This document shows positions 37,518-46,765 of a stretch of DNA of 64,000 nucleotides, in pieces. The stretch comes from Gammaproteobacteria bacterium. GTDB lineage: Bacteria > Pseudomonadota > Gammaproteobacteria > Competibacterales > Competibacteraceae. Both the position numbers and the translations under genes were made by a program. The number at the start of each line of letters is the position of its first letter. Within the stretch, counting starts at the first letter, position 1. The notes below the pieces were generated by a model that saw only the letters and a program-made list of their open reading frames with translations, ran no database searches and was not told the origin of the DNA. The stretch is from assembly GCA_024235095.1 (NCBI GenBank), contig JACKNC010000001.1:1153501-1217500 (forward strand). Reading direction: 5' to 3'.

Positions 37518-39069
37518 TTGAATCCTTTACTGTCCTTCTGAATTTGAGTGAATCAATCACATACCCAGCTCCCTCAAACGCACCTTTAGAAGCCTGGTTA
37601 TGCACAGATAATTGGGCAATAATTTCGGATATTTGAGGGACATGTTGAGCAACATAGCGTGTTCCGGCTTCGATCAGCGCAGTACCCAAGCCACTCCCTT
37701 GGTTCCCAGGAACAAGATACACCGATATCGTCGCCTGCTTGCCCTTTAAATCGAAGCGCAATACCCCAACCGGGCGACCATCATGTTCGCCGATAACCAG
37801 CAGGCTAGCAGTATTCCCAATGGCTTTGCTGAACCATAGACAGTGAGTCTCCCAGGAAATGGGCGAACCATCCCCAGAATAGCGGCGTGTAACCTCATCA
37901 TTCCGCCAAATATAAAGGTTACGGCAATCGTCAGGAACTGCACACCGTAAGACAAGCTGAGTTGCCATAAATATTTTGGCAACCCGTCCTACGCCGCGAC
38001 CATCTACATATTCACTGGAACGTGAACTCATAGCTTTAGCTAAAAACCGGGCGGTACATAGCACCTGTAATACCTGGTGAATGTAGTCGGTGGTCACGGC
38101 TTCAGCATGGCCAAGGTACCAACATCCGCCGGTAGCTGCCCAATCTTCGGCGACGCGTATTTGATTTTCAGCCACGGCGATTACCAAACTTGGCATCGCT
38201 AATACCGCGCGTTCCCAAGTACTGACACCACCCGCCCCAATCGCCAAATCCGCCCTAGCCATCAATTCCGCCATATTGGTCACCTGGCGATGAAAGCTGG
38301 TATTTGGCAGCTTCGCACACAACGCCTCAATCTCCCTCCAATGGGGATTAGCCGCGCCAATCACCACATCCACTGCGATATCCGGCTGATCCAGCCTCCG
38401 AATGGCCCGCAACGCCTTGGCGGTCTCATTACTCGGATCGGAGCCGCCGAAAAACACAAGAATCCGACGCACCACACCATCCCGTTGGTGCAACTGCTTC
38501 CGCACCTCGCGAAACTCCGGACGCAACAGCGCATAGCGTGGCCCCAGCAACTGACGACAATTCGCTGGCACTAACTCCGTATAGCGGCACTCCATCTCCT
38601 CATGTAGATTTTGATCCAACAGCAGATCGCAATCATGCGGACGGTCGGCCAAATCATCGATCACCATAATCCGCTTTACCAGTGGCCGCATCCGCAACTC
38701 CCACGCCCGATCCAAGGCATAATGATCCACGATCAACCAGTCAATCTCTGATAATCCTGCCAGGCATGCCTGCGTCTGGTCGACATCCACCGTCCACGGT
38801 ACCCCCAGCCAAGTTGAATGGGCAGTATGGGCCAGAATTACCGTTTCATCTTCACCAGAAGCGGGCAACCAATAAACAGGATAGCCTTTGTCGGCCAACA
38901 CTCCGCCCAGATGCCCCGGCAAATCCCGGCAAATGAATTGCACATCCGCCCCACGCTCCCTCAGCGCATCCGCCAAGGTCAGACAACGCATCACATGGCC
39001 TGAACCGATCTGAATCGAGGCGTCGGCGCGAATCACGACTCGCGGTTTGTGCTTGATTTCAACCATCAC
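37504..39069 (-). CDS. pseG: PseG-PseH fusion: UDP-sugar hydrolase plus N-acetyltransferase
   Basis: This 521-residue fusion joins two usually separate pseudaminic acid enzymes. Residues 1 to about 365 are PseG, a GT-B-like hydrolase that removes UDP (IRADASIQIGSGHVMRCLTL, FFGGSDPSNET, IGAGGVSTWERAVLAMPSL). Residues about 372-515 are a GNAT domain like PseH (LYIWRNDEVTRRYSGDGSPI, VPGNQGSGLGTALIEAGTRY) that acetylates the 4-amino group. The start is GTG 39069 or the following ATG 39066. The stop overlaps the pseI start. Confidence 0.93.
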   Translation of the reverse strand: MMVEIKHKPRVVIRADASIQIGSGHVMRCLTLADALRERGADVQFICRDLPGHLGGVLADKGYPVYWLPASGEDETVILAHTAHSTWLGVPWTVDVDQTQACLAGLSEIDWLIVDHYALDRAWELRMRPLVKRIMVIDDLADRPHDCDLLLDQNLHEEMECRYTELVPANCRQLLGPRYALLRPEFREVRKQLHQRDGVVRRILVFFGGSDPSNETAKALRAIRRLDQPDIAVDVVIGAANPHWREIEALCAKLPNTSFHRQVTNMAELMARADLAIGAGGVSTWERAVLAMPSLVIAVAENQIRVAEDWAATGGCWYLGHAEAVTTDYIHQVLQVLCTARFLAKAMSSRSSEYVDGRGVGRVAKIFMATQLVLRCAVPDDCRNLYIWRNDEVTRRYSGDGSPISWETHCLWFSKAIGNTASLLVIGEHDGRPVGVLRFDLKGKQATISVYLVPGNQGSGLGTALIEAGTRYVAQHVPQISEIIAQLSVHNQASKGAFEGAGYVIDSLKFRRTVKDSNDHW

Positions 39070-39166
39070 TGTTAGCCCGAAAGCTCATTACACTGTTTGG
39101 CGGCTGTTGTCTATTCACTCCAATACCTTTTCATAAACATAACCGTTCATTCTTGTTCAACCCTGT

Positions 39167-39583
39167 TCACCGAGGCATTGCCATTACAACTGCTTTAGCG
39201 AAATCCTCGAAGTCCGTCAATCGATCGTGGGCTATTGCGAAAACGATGGTCCAATTAATTACGTCGTAGTTATGAATAGCCAGATTGCGAAACCCTACCG
39301 CCTTTTTCATACGTTTGGCCAATTCAGCAGCAATGATTCCGGCATCCATCAAGATATCGAATGTTTGTCCCATCGTGTCTGGTGGGGGAAATTCGGTTCC
39401 AGAAACGAGATGCGCTCCGATGTCAACACAAAGCTGCACGGCGCGAGTCAGATTCAGAGTGAGAATATCCTGAGCATCATAGTCTTGCACTAAGGTTTCA
39501 ACATCCTTCGGGCATTTCTCTTCAACGCGGCGCAGACAACGCCGCAAGGATTCCAGTTTTTGCTCGATCAAAGGCCAATCCAT
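39167..39583 (-). CDS. HepT-like HEPN toxin
   Basis: The 138-residue helical protein carries the HEPN ribonuclease motif Rx4HxY as RNLAIHNY (Arg99, His104, Tyr106). In characterised MNT-HEPN systems the HEPN protein is an RNase toxin, and its Tyr is AMPylated by the MNT partner. It overlaps the upstream MNT gene by 16 nt and has a strong AAGGAGG ribosome site inside that gene. The pair sits within the pse cluster, transcribed in the same direction. Confidence 0.9.
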   Translation of the reverse strand: MDWPLIEQKLESLRRCLRRVEEKCPKDVETLVQDYDAQDILTLNLTRAVQLCVDIGAHLVSGTEFPPPDTMGQTFDILMDAGIIAAELAKRMKKAVGFRNLAIHNYDVINWTIVFAIAHDRLTDFEDFAKAVVMAMPR

Positions 39584-39993
39584 GTCAGCCTCCTTTCTCG
39601 AAGAATTCTCTTTTGGTAGGGCATAAAATCGGCTTGATTAAAAAGATGCTTGCTTAAAAGCATAGCGAAGTGGGAATCGTCACCCAGCACTTTTCGTCCA
39701 TTAGCGATAATCTGCCCCAGCAAGGGTTCGCCAAGCGTAGACAAATCCACCAAGTCAACCGGCCGTCCTGTGATTTCCGCCAGATCCATGATCAATTGCA
39801 TTTTTTCATTGGCATCTAGCGGTCTATCGGCGCTTACAGCGAGATCGATATCACTGTCAATGCGTGCAGCATTCTTTGCTAAAGAACCGAACAGCACAAC
39901 CAAACGAATCCGAGGATACTTTTTGAGAATCTGTCTGATCCGTTCATCAGTTTCCTTAACGCTTGATTGACCGTGCTGGCCCATATCATTCAT
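39568..39993 (-). CDS. MntA-like nucleotidyltransferase antitoxin
   Basis: The 141-residue protein has the minimal nucleotidyltransferase motif GSx10DxD (Gly36-Ser37, Asp48, Asp50) in LVVLFGSLAKNAARIDSDID. MntA proteins neutralise HepT by adding AMP to its Tyr. ATG codons at 1 and 4 are both possible starts. The gene is followed, with overlap, by the HEPN gene. Confidence 0.9.
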   Translation of the reverse strand: MNDMGQHGQSSVKETDERIRQILKKYPRIRLVVLFGSLAKNAARIDSDIDLAVSADRPLDANEKMQLIMDLAEITGRPVDLVDLSTLGEPLLGQIIANGRKVLGDDSHFAMLLSKHLFNQADFMPYQKRILRERRLTWIGL

Positions 39994-40016
39994 CTACAGA
40001 TTTATGGCAGACATGT

Positions 40017-40036
40017 AAGCCTGAATCTTCAGGCTT
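40017..40036. terminator. Perfect 9-bp hairpin, possible terminator
   Basis: AAGCCTGAATCTTCAGGCTT is a perfect inverted repeat with a 2-base centre, between the MntA gene and the PseH remnant. A short T run (CTTT) follows on the plus strand only, so termination is uncertain. Confidence 0.4.
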
Positions 40037-40045
40037 TACCATTCT

Positions 40046-40180
40046 TCAAAAATTAAAAGCGTCAACTGTATATCTGGCTTCCTCGAACGCCTCTATGGAA
40101 GCTCGATGATAAGCAGATATGTGGGCGCAATCTCTAATATTTCAGGCGCATACTGAGCAATATAGCGCGTTCCGGTTGAA
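40046..40180 (-). pseudogene. Remnant of a PseH-type acetyltransferase C-terminus
   Basis: On the minus strand one frame reads TRYIAQYAPEILEIAP and, after a frame change near 40110, another reads HISAYHRASIEAFEEARYTV and ends at TGA 40046. This lines up with the PseH tail in the intact fusion (TRYVAQHVPQISEII, VHNQASKGAFEGAGYVIDSL). No upstream part of the gene is left. Confidence 0.75.
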
Positions 40181-40268
40181 ATAAGAAAATTAGAATCAAT
40201 AGGTTATGGTAAATTTCGTCAAGAAGCGTCTCTGTACAGAGGACATAAATACATCCTGACGCGCTGGG

Positions 40269-40919
40269 TCAAGGTAAGCGGTTGCGCTCCATCAGAAACC
40301 AGGTGCCATCGCCTTGCGGAAAGCTGGGATCGCGGTGATAACCAAATCCATAGTCGATTAATTGCAGCGCCGGATACCGGTCCAGCATCTCGCCGCAAAA
40401 GTCCCTTTTGAACAGCCGATCTGAATGACCACGGTAATTAACGCTGACCGGGGTTGGATTATAATACTCACACACCATCAGGTAGCGGCTTGTCGCTTCA
40501 TACAGTTTGGCATAGACCAAATCCAAAAATTCCGGATTGATATGAATCAGCACCCCCTTGATGAGCACAAGATCCCACACCTTTCGCACTGTCGATGGAT
40601 CAAAGTCAAGAATCGAGGTCGCAAATACCTGGTCAGGGGGAAGATGCCGGCGCAATTGACTGACTGCGTCTGGGTTAATCTCGACTGCATACTGGTTTTG
40701 TTCCGGGTACAGCAATTTTAAAGCGCGCAGATTCATACCCACATTCGCGCCAAATTCGATGCATGCCCTGATTTTTTGCGCTTTTGCCAAAGCCCTGCTG
40801 AACAACGCCAAATTCGAAGCGAGTAGTTGGGTTCCCTGATTACGCCCGATGTATTCGTTGCCAAATTCGCCAGCCCAGAATGCTTCCTGTTCAGTCTTAA
40901 ATGTTTTATCCAACGTCAT
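40269..40919 (-). CDS. Pseudaminic acid biosynthesis-associated methylase
   Basis: The ATG at 40919 gives MTLDKTFKTEQEAFWAGEFG, the start typical of the methylase family found with pse genes (TIGR03587). The roughly 216-residue protein has a SAM-binding motif CIEFGANVGMNLRAL and later VWDLVLIKGVLIHINPE. It probably methylates the nonulosonic acid or a precursor. It overlaps pseF by 14 nt. Confidence 0.88.
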   Translation of the reverse strand: MTLDKTFKTEQEAFWAGEFGNEYIGRNQGTQLLASNLALFSRALAKAQKIRACIEFGANVGMNLRALKLLYPEQNQYAVEINPDAVSQLRRHLPPDQVFATSILDFDPSTVRKVWDLVLIKGVLIHINPEFLDLVYAKLYEATSRYLMVCEYYNPTPVSVNYRGHSDRLFKRDFCGEMLDRYPALQLIDYGFGYHRDPSFPQGDGTWFLMERNRLP

Positions 40920-41619
40920 TAGATGGTTGACCTTTTTCAAATAATGCCTGATAGATGAGTTCAGCGCGCCGCCAGTCGTCTTCCGTATCAATATCCTGTA
41001 CTCGCCAGCGGGGTATCAGGATTGGGCAAGAATGCCGATCAAAAACGCGCTGATGAGATAACCATGCTTCTGGCCGACCCCAATAAAACTGTCCAGCGTC
41101 GTGCAGCGCAACCGGCAGATCCTGCGAACGTGTGGTGAAATGCTCCGGGAAGAACATCTGCAACCCGCCTTCTGGGTGGGTGCGAAATGCGCGAAAGATC
41201 GGTGAGGCGTATTCAGTGACGGTAAAAGCGTAAGCCCAAGCGCCTGTTTGCAACTTTTGTAGTCCACGTCGGAGATCCTCGACCTGGACAAAAGGGGCGG
41301 TCGCGTAGAGACAACACACGGCCTCAACAGATTGCTGCTGATCGATCATCCATTGCGTGGCATGTGCGATAACCTCTGTTGTTCCCGTAAAATCGTTCGC
41401 TAATTCTGCCGGACGCATGAAGGGTGCTTCAGCGCCATACACTTTAGCAACTTCGGCAATCTCTACGTCGTCGGTCGAGACTACAATCTTATCGAAAAGC
41501 CGACTGTCGCGCGCCGCGGCAATGGAATAAGCAATCATCGGCTTGCCGCAAAAATTTTTGATGTTTTTACGCGGGATACGCTTACTGCCGCCGCGCGCTG
41601 GAATAATGGCTAGTTTCAT
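40906..41619 (-). CDS. pseF: Pseudaminic acid cytidylyltransferase PseF
   Basis: PseF activates pseudaminic acid as CMP-Pse for transfer. The 237-residue protein has the CMP-sialic acid synthetase motifs IIPARGGSKRIPRKNIK and GKPMIAYSIAAA at the N-terminus, VVSTDD, and the acidic DIDTEDDWRRAE near the end. The stop of pseC and the start of pseF overlap (ATGA). Confidence 0.95.
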   Translation of the reverse strand: MKLAIIPARGGSKRIPRKNIKNFCGKPMIAYSIAAARDSRLFDKIVVSTDDVEIAEVAKVYGAEAPFMRPAELANDFTGTTEVIAHATQWMIDQQQSVEAVCCLYATAPFVQVEDLRRGLQKLQTGAWAYAFTVTEYASPIFRAFRTHPEGGLQMFFPEHFTTRSQDLPVALHDAGQFYWGRPEAWLSHQRVFDRHSCPILIPRWRVQDIDTEDDWRRAELIYQALFEKGQPSNDVG

Positions 41620-42821
41620 GCCCGCCTTCCTCCATTCGCATCGTCTATCCCCATGATTTTGGCAAGTGCGCTTATTACTTGGTCTACATCATGATCGTTC
41701 ATTGCCGGAAAAATCGGCAAGCTGAGAATCTGTTCATAGGCCGCTTCGGCCACCGGACAAAGTCCTGGTCCCGTCCTGAACCGTTCCCGATAAAAAGGAT
41801 GCAGATGCACGGGAATATAATGCACATTCACGCCAATCCCTGCCGCCCGCAGCGCTGCAAACATGTCAGTACGCGATTTTCCCAGCTGCTCCGGGTCCAG
41901 TCGCACGACATATAGGTGATAAGCATGACTAACGCTGGCCCGCACCGCCAGCGGTTTGACGCCGGGGATTTCCGCCAGCGCTTTGTCATAAACCCGGGTG
42001 ATTGCCTGACGCCGGGCCACCCAATTGGGCAACTTGCGCAACTGACTGATGCCTAACGCACACTGAAAATCAGTGAGACGGTAGTTATAACCCAGTTCCA
42101 CCATCTCGTAGAACCAGGAATTCTGTTGCTCCCGCTGACGATGATCAGTGGCAATGCCATGATTGCGGAATCGCCGCATCCGCTGCGCCCATTGTGGATC
42201 ATCAGTGGTGATTACACCTCCTTCGCCTGTCGTGATCGGCTTGACTGGATGCAGGCTGAAGGCGCTCAAATCCGCAAGACTGCCAACCGGACGCCCCTGG
42301 TCGTTTCCACCTAACGCATGGCAGGCATCTGCGACCAGAGCCAGATCGTGACGATCAGCGATCATCCGCAGCGCATCGTAATCACATGGCTGGCCGGCAT
42401 AATCCACAGCGATCACCGCCCGGGTGCGCGAGGTGATGCGCGCATCCACCGCATCCGGATCTAGCAACAGCGTCTCCGGGTCAACATCAGCGAACACCGG
42501 CGTTCCTCCCTGAAACACCACGCTGTTCGCCGTCGCTGCAAAGGTCATGGCTGGCACGATCACCTCATCCCCAGGCCCTATGCCCAGCGCAGCCATTACC
42601 GTATGCAGCGCTGCTGTGCCACTGCTGACCGCTACGGCTTCGCGCATTCCCACGAAATCGGCAAAAGCCTGTTCAAATTCAGCTATCTTTGGTCCGGTGG
42701 TCAACCAATTAGAGCGCAATACTGCGACAACCGCTGCAATGTCGTCTTCATCCAACCATTGACGGCCATAAGGCAGCATGGCCCGAAATGTCCCATCATC
42801 CGCCAGTGGATTTGCCATCAA
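41616..42821 (-). CDS. pseC: UDP-4-amino-4,6-dideoxy-L-AltNAc transaminase PseC
   Basis: PseC is the PLP aminotransferase of the second pseudaminic acid step. In the 401-residue protein, LPYGRQWLDEDDIAAVVAVL at the N-terminus, the AVSSGTAALHTVMAALGIGP cofactor region and SLHPVKPITTGEGGVITTDD with the PLP lysine are typical of PseC. It is translationally coupled to pseB upstream and pseF downstream through 4-nt overlaps. Confidence 0.95.
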   Translation of the reverse strand: MMANPLADDGTFRAMLPYGRQWLDEDDIAAVVAVLRSNWLTTGPKIAEFEQAFADFVGMREAVAVSSGTAALHTVMAALGIGPGDEVIVPAMTFAATANSVVFQGGTPVFADVDPETLLLDPDAVDARITSRTRAVIAVDYAGQPCDYDALRMIADRHDLALVADACHALGGNDQGRPVGSLADLSAFSLHPVKPITTGEGGVITTDDPQWAQRMRRFRNHGIATDHRQREQQNSWFYEMVELGYNYRLTDFQCALGISQLRKLPNWVARRQAITRVYDKALAEIPGVKPLAVRASVSHAYHLYVVRLDPEQLGKSRTDMFAALRAAGIGVNVHYIPVHLHPFYRERFRTGPGLCPVAEAAYEQILSLPIFPAMNDHDVDQVISALAKIMGIDDANGGRRA

Positions 42822-43795
42822 TAAGTGGCCTCAACGATCCCACGTAGTTCATCCACCGATAACCATTGATCATTACTGTCGCTAGCATAAGCAAAACCAT
42901 CCGGCAACGATTGCCCCTGCAAACTCTTCTCACAGCACCACCAGGAATGCTCTGGATGAATCACAAACAGATCTTCCAACGCTATAGCATGTCGCGCCTC
43001 ATCCACTGAGATGAGTGATTCATGAAGTTTCTCGCCGGGACGAATTCCGGTCTCTTGCACTTGGCAATCGGGCGCTACTGCCTTTACCAAATCCAGGATA
43101 CCCATGCTGGGAATACGCGGAACAAATACCTCACCTCCCCGCATTAACCCAATCGCCTGAATGACAAATCGCACTCCCTGTTCCAAAGTCAGCCAAAAAC
43201 GGGTCATACGCGGATCAGTAATCGTTACCACGCCATTGGTGCGCTGGCTGAGAAATACTGGGACCACACTGCCTCGACTTCCCACCACGTTGCCGTAACG
43301 CACACAGCTAAAGCAAGTTGGGCGGTCGCCCGTGTAAGCATTGCCATGCACAAACAGTTTTTCCGCACACAATTTGGTGGCTCCATACAGATTCACTGGA
43401 TTGACTGCCTTGTCAGTGCTTAGCGCAATGACCTTGGCTACCCCACAGTCAATAGCAGCATCGATGATGTTCTGAGCACCAAGAACATTAGTTTTGATCG
43501 CTTCAAAGGGGTTATATTCACAGGCTGGCACTTGCTTGAGCGCCGCTGCGTGGACCACGATATCCACTTTTGCCTCGAACGCCCGGGTTAAACGGTCCCG
43601 GTCGCGCACGTCACCCAAGAAAAAGCTCAGTCGTTTATCCGGAATTAGGCGACTCATCTCGTGTTGCTTGAGTTCATCGCGGCTGAACACGATGATCCGA
43701 CGAGGCTCGTGTTCCCGCAGGACCAGTTCGGTGAACTTGCGGCCAAACGAACCCGTGCCACCAGTGATTAATAAAGTTTTATTTGTCAGATTCAT
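42818..43795 (-). CDS. pseB: UDP-GlcNAc C6 dehydratase/C5 epimerase PseB
   Basis: PseB starts the pathway from UDP-GlcNAc. I place the start at the ATG at 43795 (MNLTNKTLLITGGTGSFGRK), giving the usual 325 residues; the frame open up to 44044 is leftover from an older methyltransferase gene. Motifs are the nucleotide-binding GGTGSFG, then SRDELKQHEM, and STDKAVNPVNLYGATKLCAE holding the Tyr/Lys active-site pair. It heads the pseB-pseC-pseF-methylase run. Confidence 0.96.
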   Translation of the reverse strand: MNLTNKTLLITGGTGSFGRKFTELVLREHEPRRIIVFSRDELKQHEMSRLIPDKRLSFFLGDVRDRDRLTRAFEAKVDIVVHAAALKQVPACEYNPFEAIKTNVLGAQNIIDAAIDCGVAKVIALSTDKAVNPVNLYGATKLCAEKLFVHGNAYTGDRPTCFSCVRYGNVVGSRGSVVPVFLSQRTNGVVTITDPRMTRFWLTLEQGVRFVIQAIGLMRGGEVFVPRIPSMGILDLVKAVAPDCQVQETGIRPGEKLHESLISVDEARHAIALEDLFVIHPEHSWWCCEKSLQGQSLPDGFAYASDSNDQWLSVDELRGIVEATY

Positions 43796-43959
43796 CTTGA
43801 TTCTCATTCGGGCACAATAGGAGTAGGGAAGATTTTGCCTCCCAGCAATTCCCGACCAGTTGATTAATAATTGATTTTCATCAATTTTTTTATTTATATG
43901 CAGGACTGCATTAAGAAAAACGCCTTTGGGATATTCAATATCCTGGAAAATAGAGACCG

Positions 43960-44400
43960 GGAATTTCTGTTCACCTCCCCTCCCCCTAAACCGTGTGAGC
44001 GGAGCGGATCCCCATAGACAAAGCCTTTTGGCGTCAGCAACCACCTTGCCGCAATCAACAGCGCCGCAGGGTCCTCCACATGTTCAGGCATCTTGTTAAA
44101 GGGGATCGCATCAAACAAGCCTACATCTCCAGTTCTAGCAAATCCTGGACCAAAGAATCAACACTTACCACGCTTTGCAGGTACTCCACCGTGCGCGCAT
44201 CCCGTTCCAACGCCATCACCCACTAACCATTTTTTCATCTATTACTGCAGGGAATACACCCAACCCGGCGCTGACATCCAGTAAGCGCGGTTGTTGCCTT
44301 TCATCGATCCCACGCCACCGGGCAAAGACGCGAACGCGCGCTACCCGCTGACAGTTATCCGGCTCGTTCATACGGAAGCGCCATAATTTTGGCGAATTGC
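43960..44400 (-). pseudogene. Decayed class I SAM methyltransferase
   Basis: Three minus-strand frames in series give one methyltransferase: RLLDVSAGLGVFPAVIDEKM (motif I), then MALERDARTVEYLQSVV, then GLFDAIPFNKMPEHVEDPAA followed by LLIAARWLLTPKGFVYGDPL. A stop and at least two frame changes separate them, and the C-terminal part after about 43970 is lost. It probably belonged to an older surface-sugar locus. Confidence 0.75.
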
Positions 44401-44682
44401 CGCCGCATTCCATCTACCCCACCATAGGTCTTCCCGCAACCGTCCCGCCACGTCGCGCAGTGAACCCCGGAAGCAGTTGACCGTTCGCGCCTGACAAAAT
44501 GACTCAACCGGGTCATCGTCCGCCTGATCGGAAGTCGCCACCACCAGCGGCAGACCTGAAGTTGTCGTGCGCAAACGCCGGATCAGCAACTCCAGCAGAG
44601 TAACGGATCCCAGATCCGCCAGAATTTTGCCAGGCAGTCTGCTGGAACTCATCCTGGCCTGAATGATGATTAATTCATCCAT
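44368..44682 (-). pseudogene. Truncated SpsF-type cytidylyltransferase
   Basis: From the ATG at 44682 the frame reads MDELIIIQARMSSSRLPGKI and continues with LLELLIRRLR and LPLVVATSDQADDDPVESFC, the N-terminal third of SpsF-like sugar cytidylyltransferases. After RDVAGRLRED the sequence stops matching and joins the decayed methyltransferase. About 60 percent of the gene is missing. Confidence 0.72.
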
Positions 44683-44728
44683 CGTTGACCTGAACCGATA
44701 ATCATGCGTCGCTCGCCCAAGATCGTTG

Positions 44729-45476
44729 TTAAACAACGGGGTCAATACCCAACTTTCGCAACTGCGCCGCCAACCGTTCCGCGCGTTGCTCAGCGCTCCC
44801 CGCGCGCTCGGCACTGGTCGGAATTAGCTGACCGGTTTGATCAACCCAGCGCAGCCAGCTGATGCTCACCTTCATATTTTCCTTGCCAGAGCGTCACTCC
44901 CAGACCCACATCCTTGAACTGCGAGCCGACTTTCTCCACATAGGCTTGGCCCACTAACTGGTAAATGCGCAACATTCGGTCAGACAGCTGACGCCATGGG
45001 TCAAAGATTACATAATAGCCAACAGCCGCTGCCGCATACTTGTGGAGTTTCTCCTGATCTTCGCCACCTTCCCGATTAGATACAATCTCAATCGCCACCA
45101 GTGGCGGTTTGCCCTGTTCCCAGGTAAAGTAGGAGTGGTTGGCTTTTTCGCTCAAATCCGCGCCAAGACCTACGACATCCAGCGCGAGCATGACGTCTGG
45201 AACCAGTGGCGGTTCGCGCAAGGCGTAAAACAGGCCAACATTCGCCAGGGCCAGGAAGGGTCGGTGACCGGGCGCATACTCTGCCGGCCCCGTCCAGGCG
45301 CTATAGAGCGGTTCGGTCAGCAAACGTTTCTGTTTTTCTGACAGAATATTATCCACTGGCGTTTCATCCTCAGTGATTAACCCTTCCATTTCGCGCCTTA
45401 CCTCAACGCGAATCGCCACCATATCCTCTTCCCAAGGCGGCCAGTTTTGCGGAGCATTCGGTACAGCATTCATCAT
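44729..45476 (-). pseudogene. Uma2-family (DUF820) protein with a late frameshift
   Basis: The first 211 codons (44841-45476) give a Uma2-like protein with VPDVMLALDVVGL, VAIEIVSNREGGEDQEKLHK and AVGYYVIFDPW, the PD-(D/E)xK-like core. The frame then stops at 44841. One base over, the expected tail WLRWVDQTGQLIPTSAERAG continues to a TAA at 44729-44731. The core is intact and only the C-terminal tail is shifted, so some function may remain. Uma2 proteins are abundant in cyanobacteria and some other bacteria; their role is unclear. Confidence 0.7.
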
Positions 45477-45515
45477 TTATCCCTCTTTCGTGAAAGAAAA
45501 GGCATAAGGTTACGG

Positions 45516-46703
45516 CTACCGCAACTGTTGCAAAGCCCGAATCCCCTGCTCCAGTCCTTCCAGGGTGAGGGGGTACATGCGGTCGCTCATCAGCTCGCGA
45601 ACCATCTGAATCGAAGGAATGTAACTCCAGCGGTTGGACGACTGGGGATTCAGCCAGATCGCACGGGGCCACGCGGCAAGTAGCCGACTCATCCACACAT
45701 CGCCGGCCTCGGGATTAAAATGCTCGACGCTACCTCCTGGATAGGTGATCTCGTAAGGACTCATCGTAGCGTCGCCGACCAGAATCAGCTTGTAATCCCG
45801 CGTGAAGGTATGCAGCACCGTCAGAGTGTCGATCTTCTCGGTGTAGCGGCGGCGGTTATCCTTCCACAGCCCCTCGTAGACCATGTTATGAAAGTAGAAA
45901 TACTCCAGATGCTTGAACTCGCTGCGCGCCGCCGAGAACAACTCCTCGCAGGCCCGGACATGATCATCCATCGAGCCGCCCACATCCAGAAACAGAAGCA
46001 CTTTCACCGCATTATGCCGCTCCGGCACCATTTTCAGATCCAGCCAGCCCGCATTGCGCGCAGTGGAACGAATTGTGTCGTCCAAGTCTAGCTCTTCAGC
46101 CGCGCCCTCACGGGCAAACCGGCGCAGACGACGCAGCGCAACCTTGATGTTGCGCGTCCCGAGTTCCACCGTGTCGTCCAGATTGCGGAACTCGCGACGG
46201 TCCCAGACCTTGACCGCCCGGCGATGACGTGACTGATCCTGTCCGATGCGGATGCCTTCCGGATTGTAACCGTAGGCTCCGTAAGGCGAAGTGCCGGCGG
46301 TGCCGATCCATTTATTGCCGCCCTGATGACGTCCCTCCTGCTCGGCCATCCGTTGCGCAAAGGTTTCCATCAATTTTTCCCAGCCCCCCATCGACTCGAT
46401 CAGTTGCTGGTCCTCTTCACTCAAGGTCAACTCCGCTAACTTGCGCAGCCATTCCAGCGGTACTTTAGCGCCGACCAGTCCATCGAACAGGGTTTCCAGT
46501 CCCTTGAAGTGGCTGGCGAACACTTGATCGAAGCGGTCGTAATGGCGTTCGTCCTTGATCAGGGCCGCCCGCGCCAGATAATAGAATTCTTCAACGCTAT
46601 GAGCCGTGACCCGCTGATGCAGAGCTTCCAGCAGGGTTAAAAATTCGGTCAAGGTGACAGGTATACTGGCCTTGCGCAGCTTGAAAAAAAAGTCGGTCAT
46701 CAT
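45516..46703 (-). CDS. VWA-domain CoxE-like protein
   Basis: The ATG at 46703 with GGAG upstream gives about 395 residues; the frame open to 46769 overlaps the MoxR gene. The C-terminal half is a von Willebrand A domain with a MIDAS-like LLFLDVGGSMDDHVRACEEL and later LILVGDATMSPYEI. The N-terminal half is helical (DFFFKLRKASIPVTLTEFLT). Such proteins pair with MoxR ATPases as chaperone-like complexes that mature metal enzymes or envelope proteins. In MIDAS the usual DxSxS is DxGGS here. Confidence 0.88.
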   Translation of the reverse strand: MMTDFFFKLRKASIPVTLTEFLTLLEALHQRVTAHSVEEFYYLARAALIKDERHYDRFDQVFASHFKGLETLFDGLVGAKVPLEWLRKLAELTLSEEDQQLIESMGGWEKLMETFAQRMAEQEGRHQGGNKWIGTAGTSPYGAYGYNPEGIRIGQDQSRHRRAVKVWDRREFRNLDDTVELGTRNIKVALRRLRRFAREGAAEELDLDDTIRSTARNAGWLDLKMVPERHNAVKVLLFLDVGGSMDDHVRACEELFSAARSEFKHLEYFYFHNMVYEGLWKDNRRRYTEKIDTLTVLHTFTRDYKLILVGDATMSPYEITYPGGSVEHFNPEAGDVWMSRLLAAWPRAIWLNPQSSNRWSYIPSIQMVRELMSDRMYPLTLEGLEQGIRALQQLR

Positions 46704-46765
46704 CGATCTTCTCCGCGAGAGACCTTGACGCTCACGCCGGGGGAGAGAGCGGGGCGTCGTTCCAT

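Noticed and set aside
43796..44044. 83-residue N-terminal extension of PseB
   Set aside because: The sequence is the remnant of a decayed methyltransferase; MNLTNKTLLITGG is the family start.
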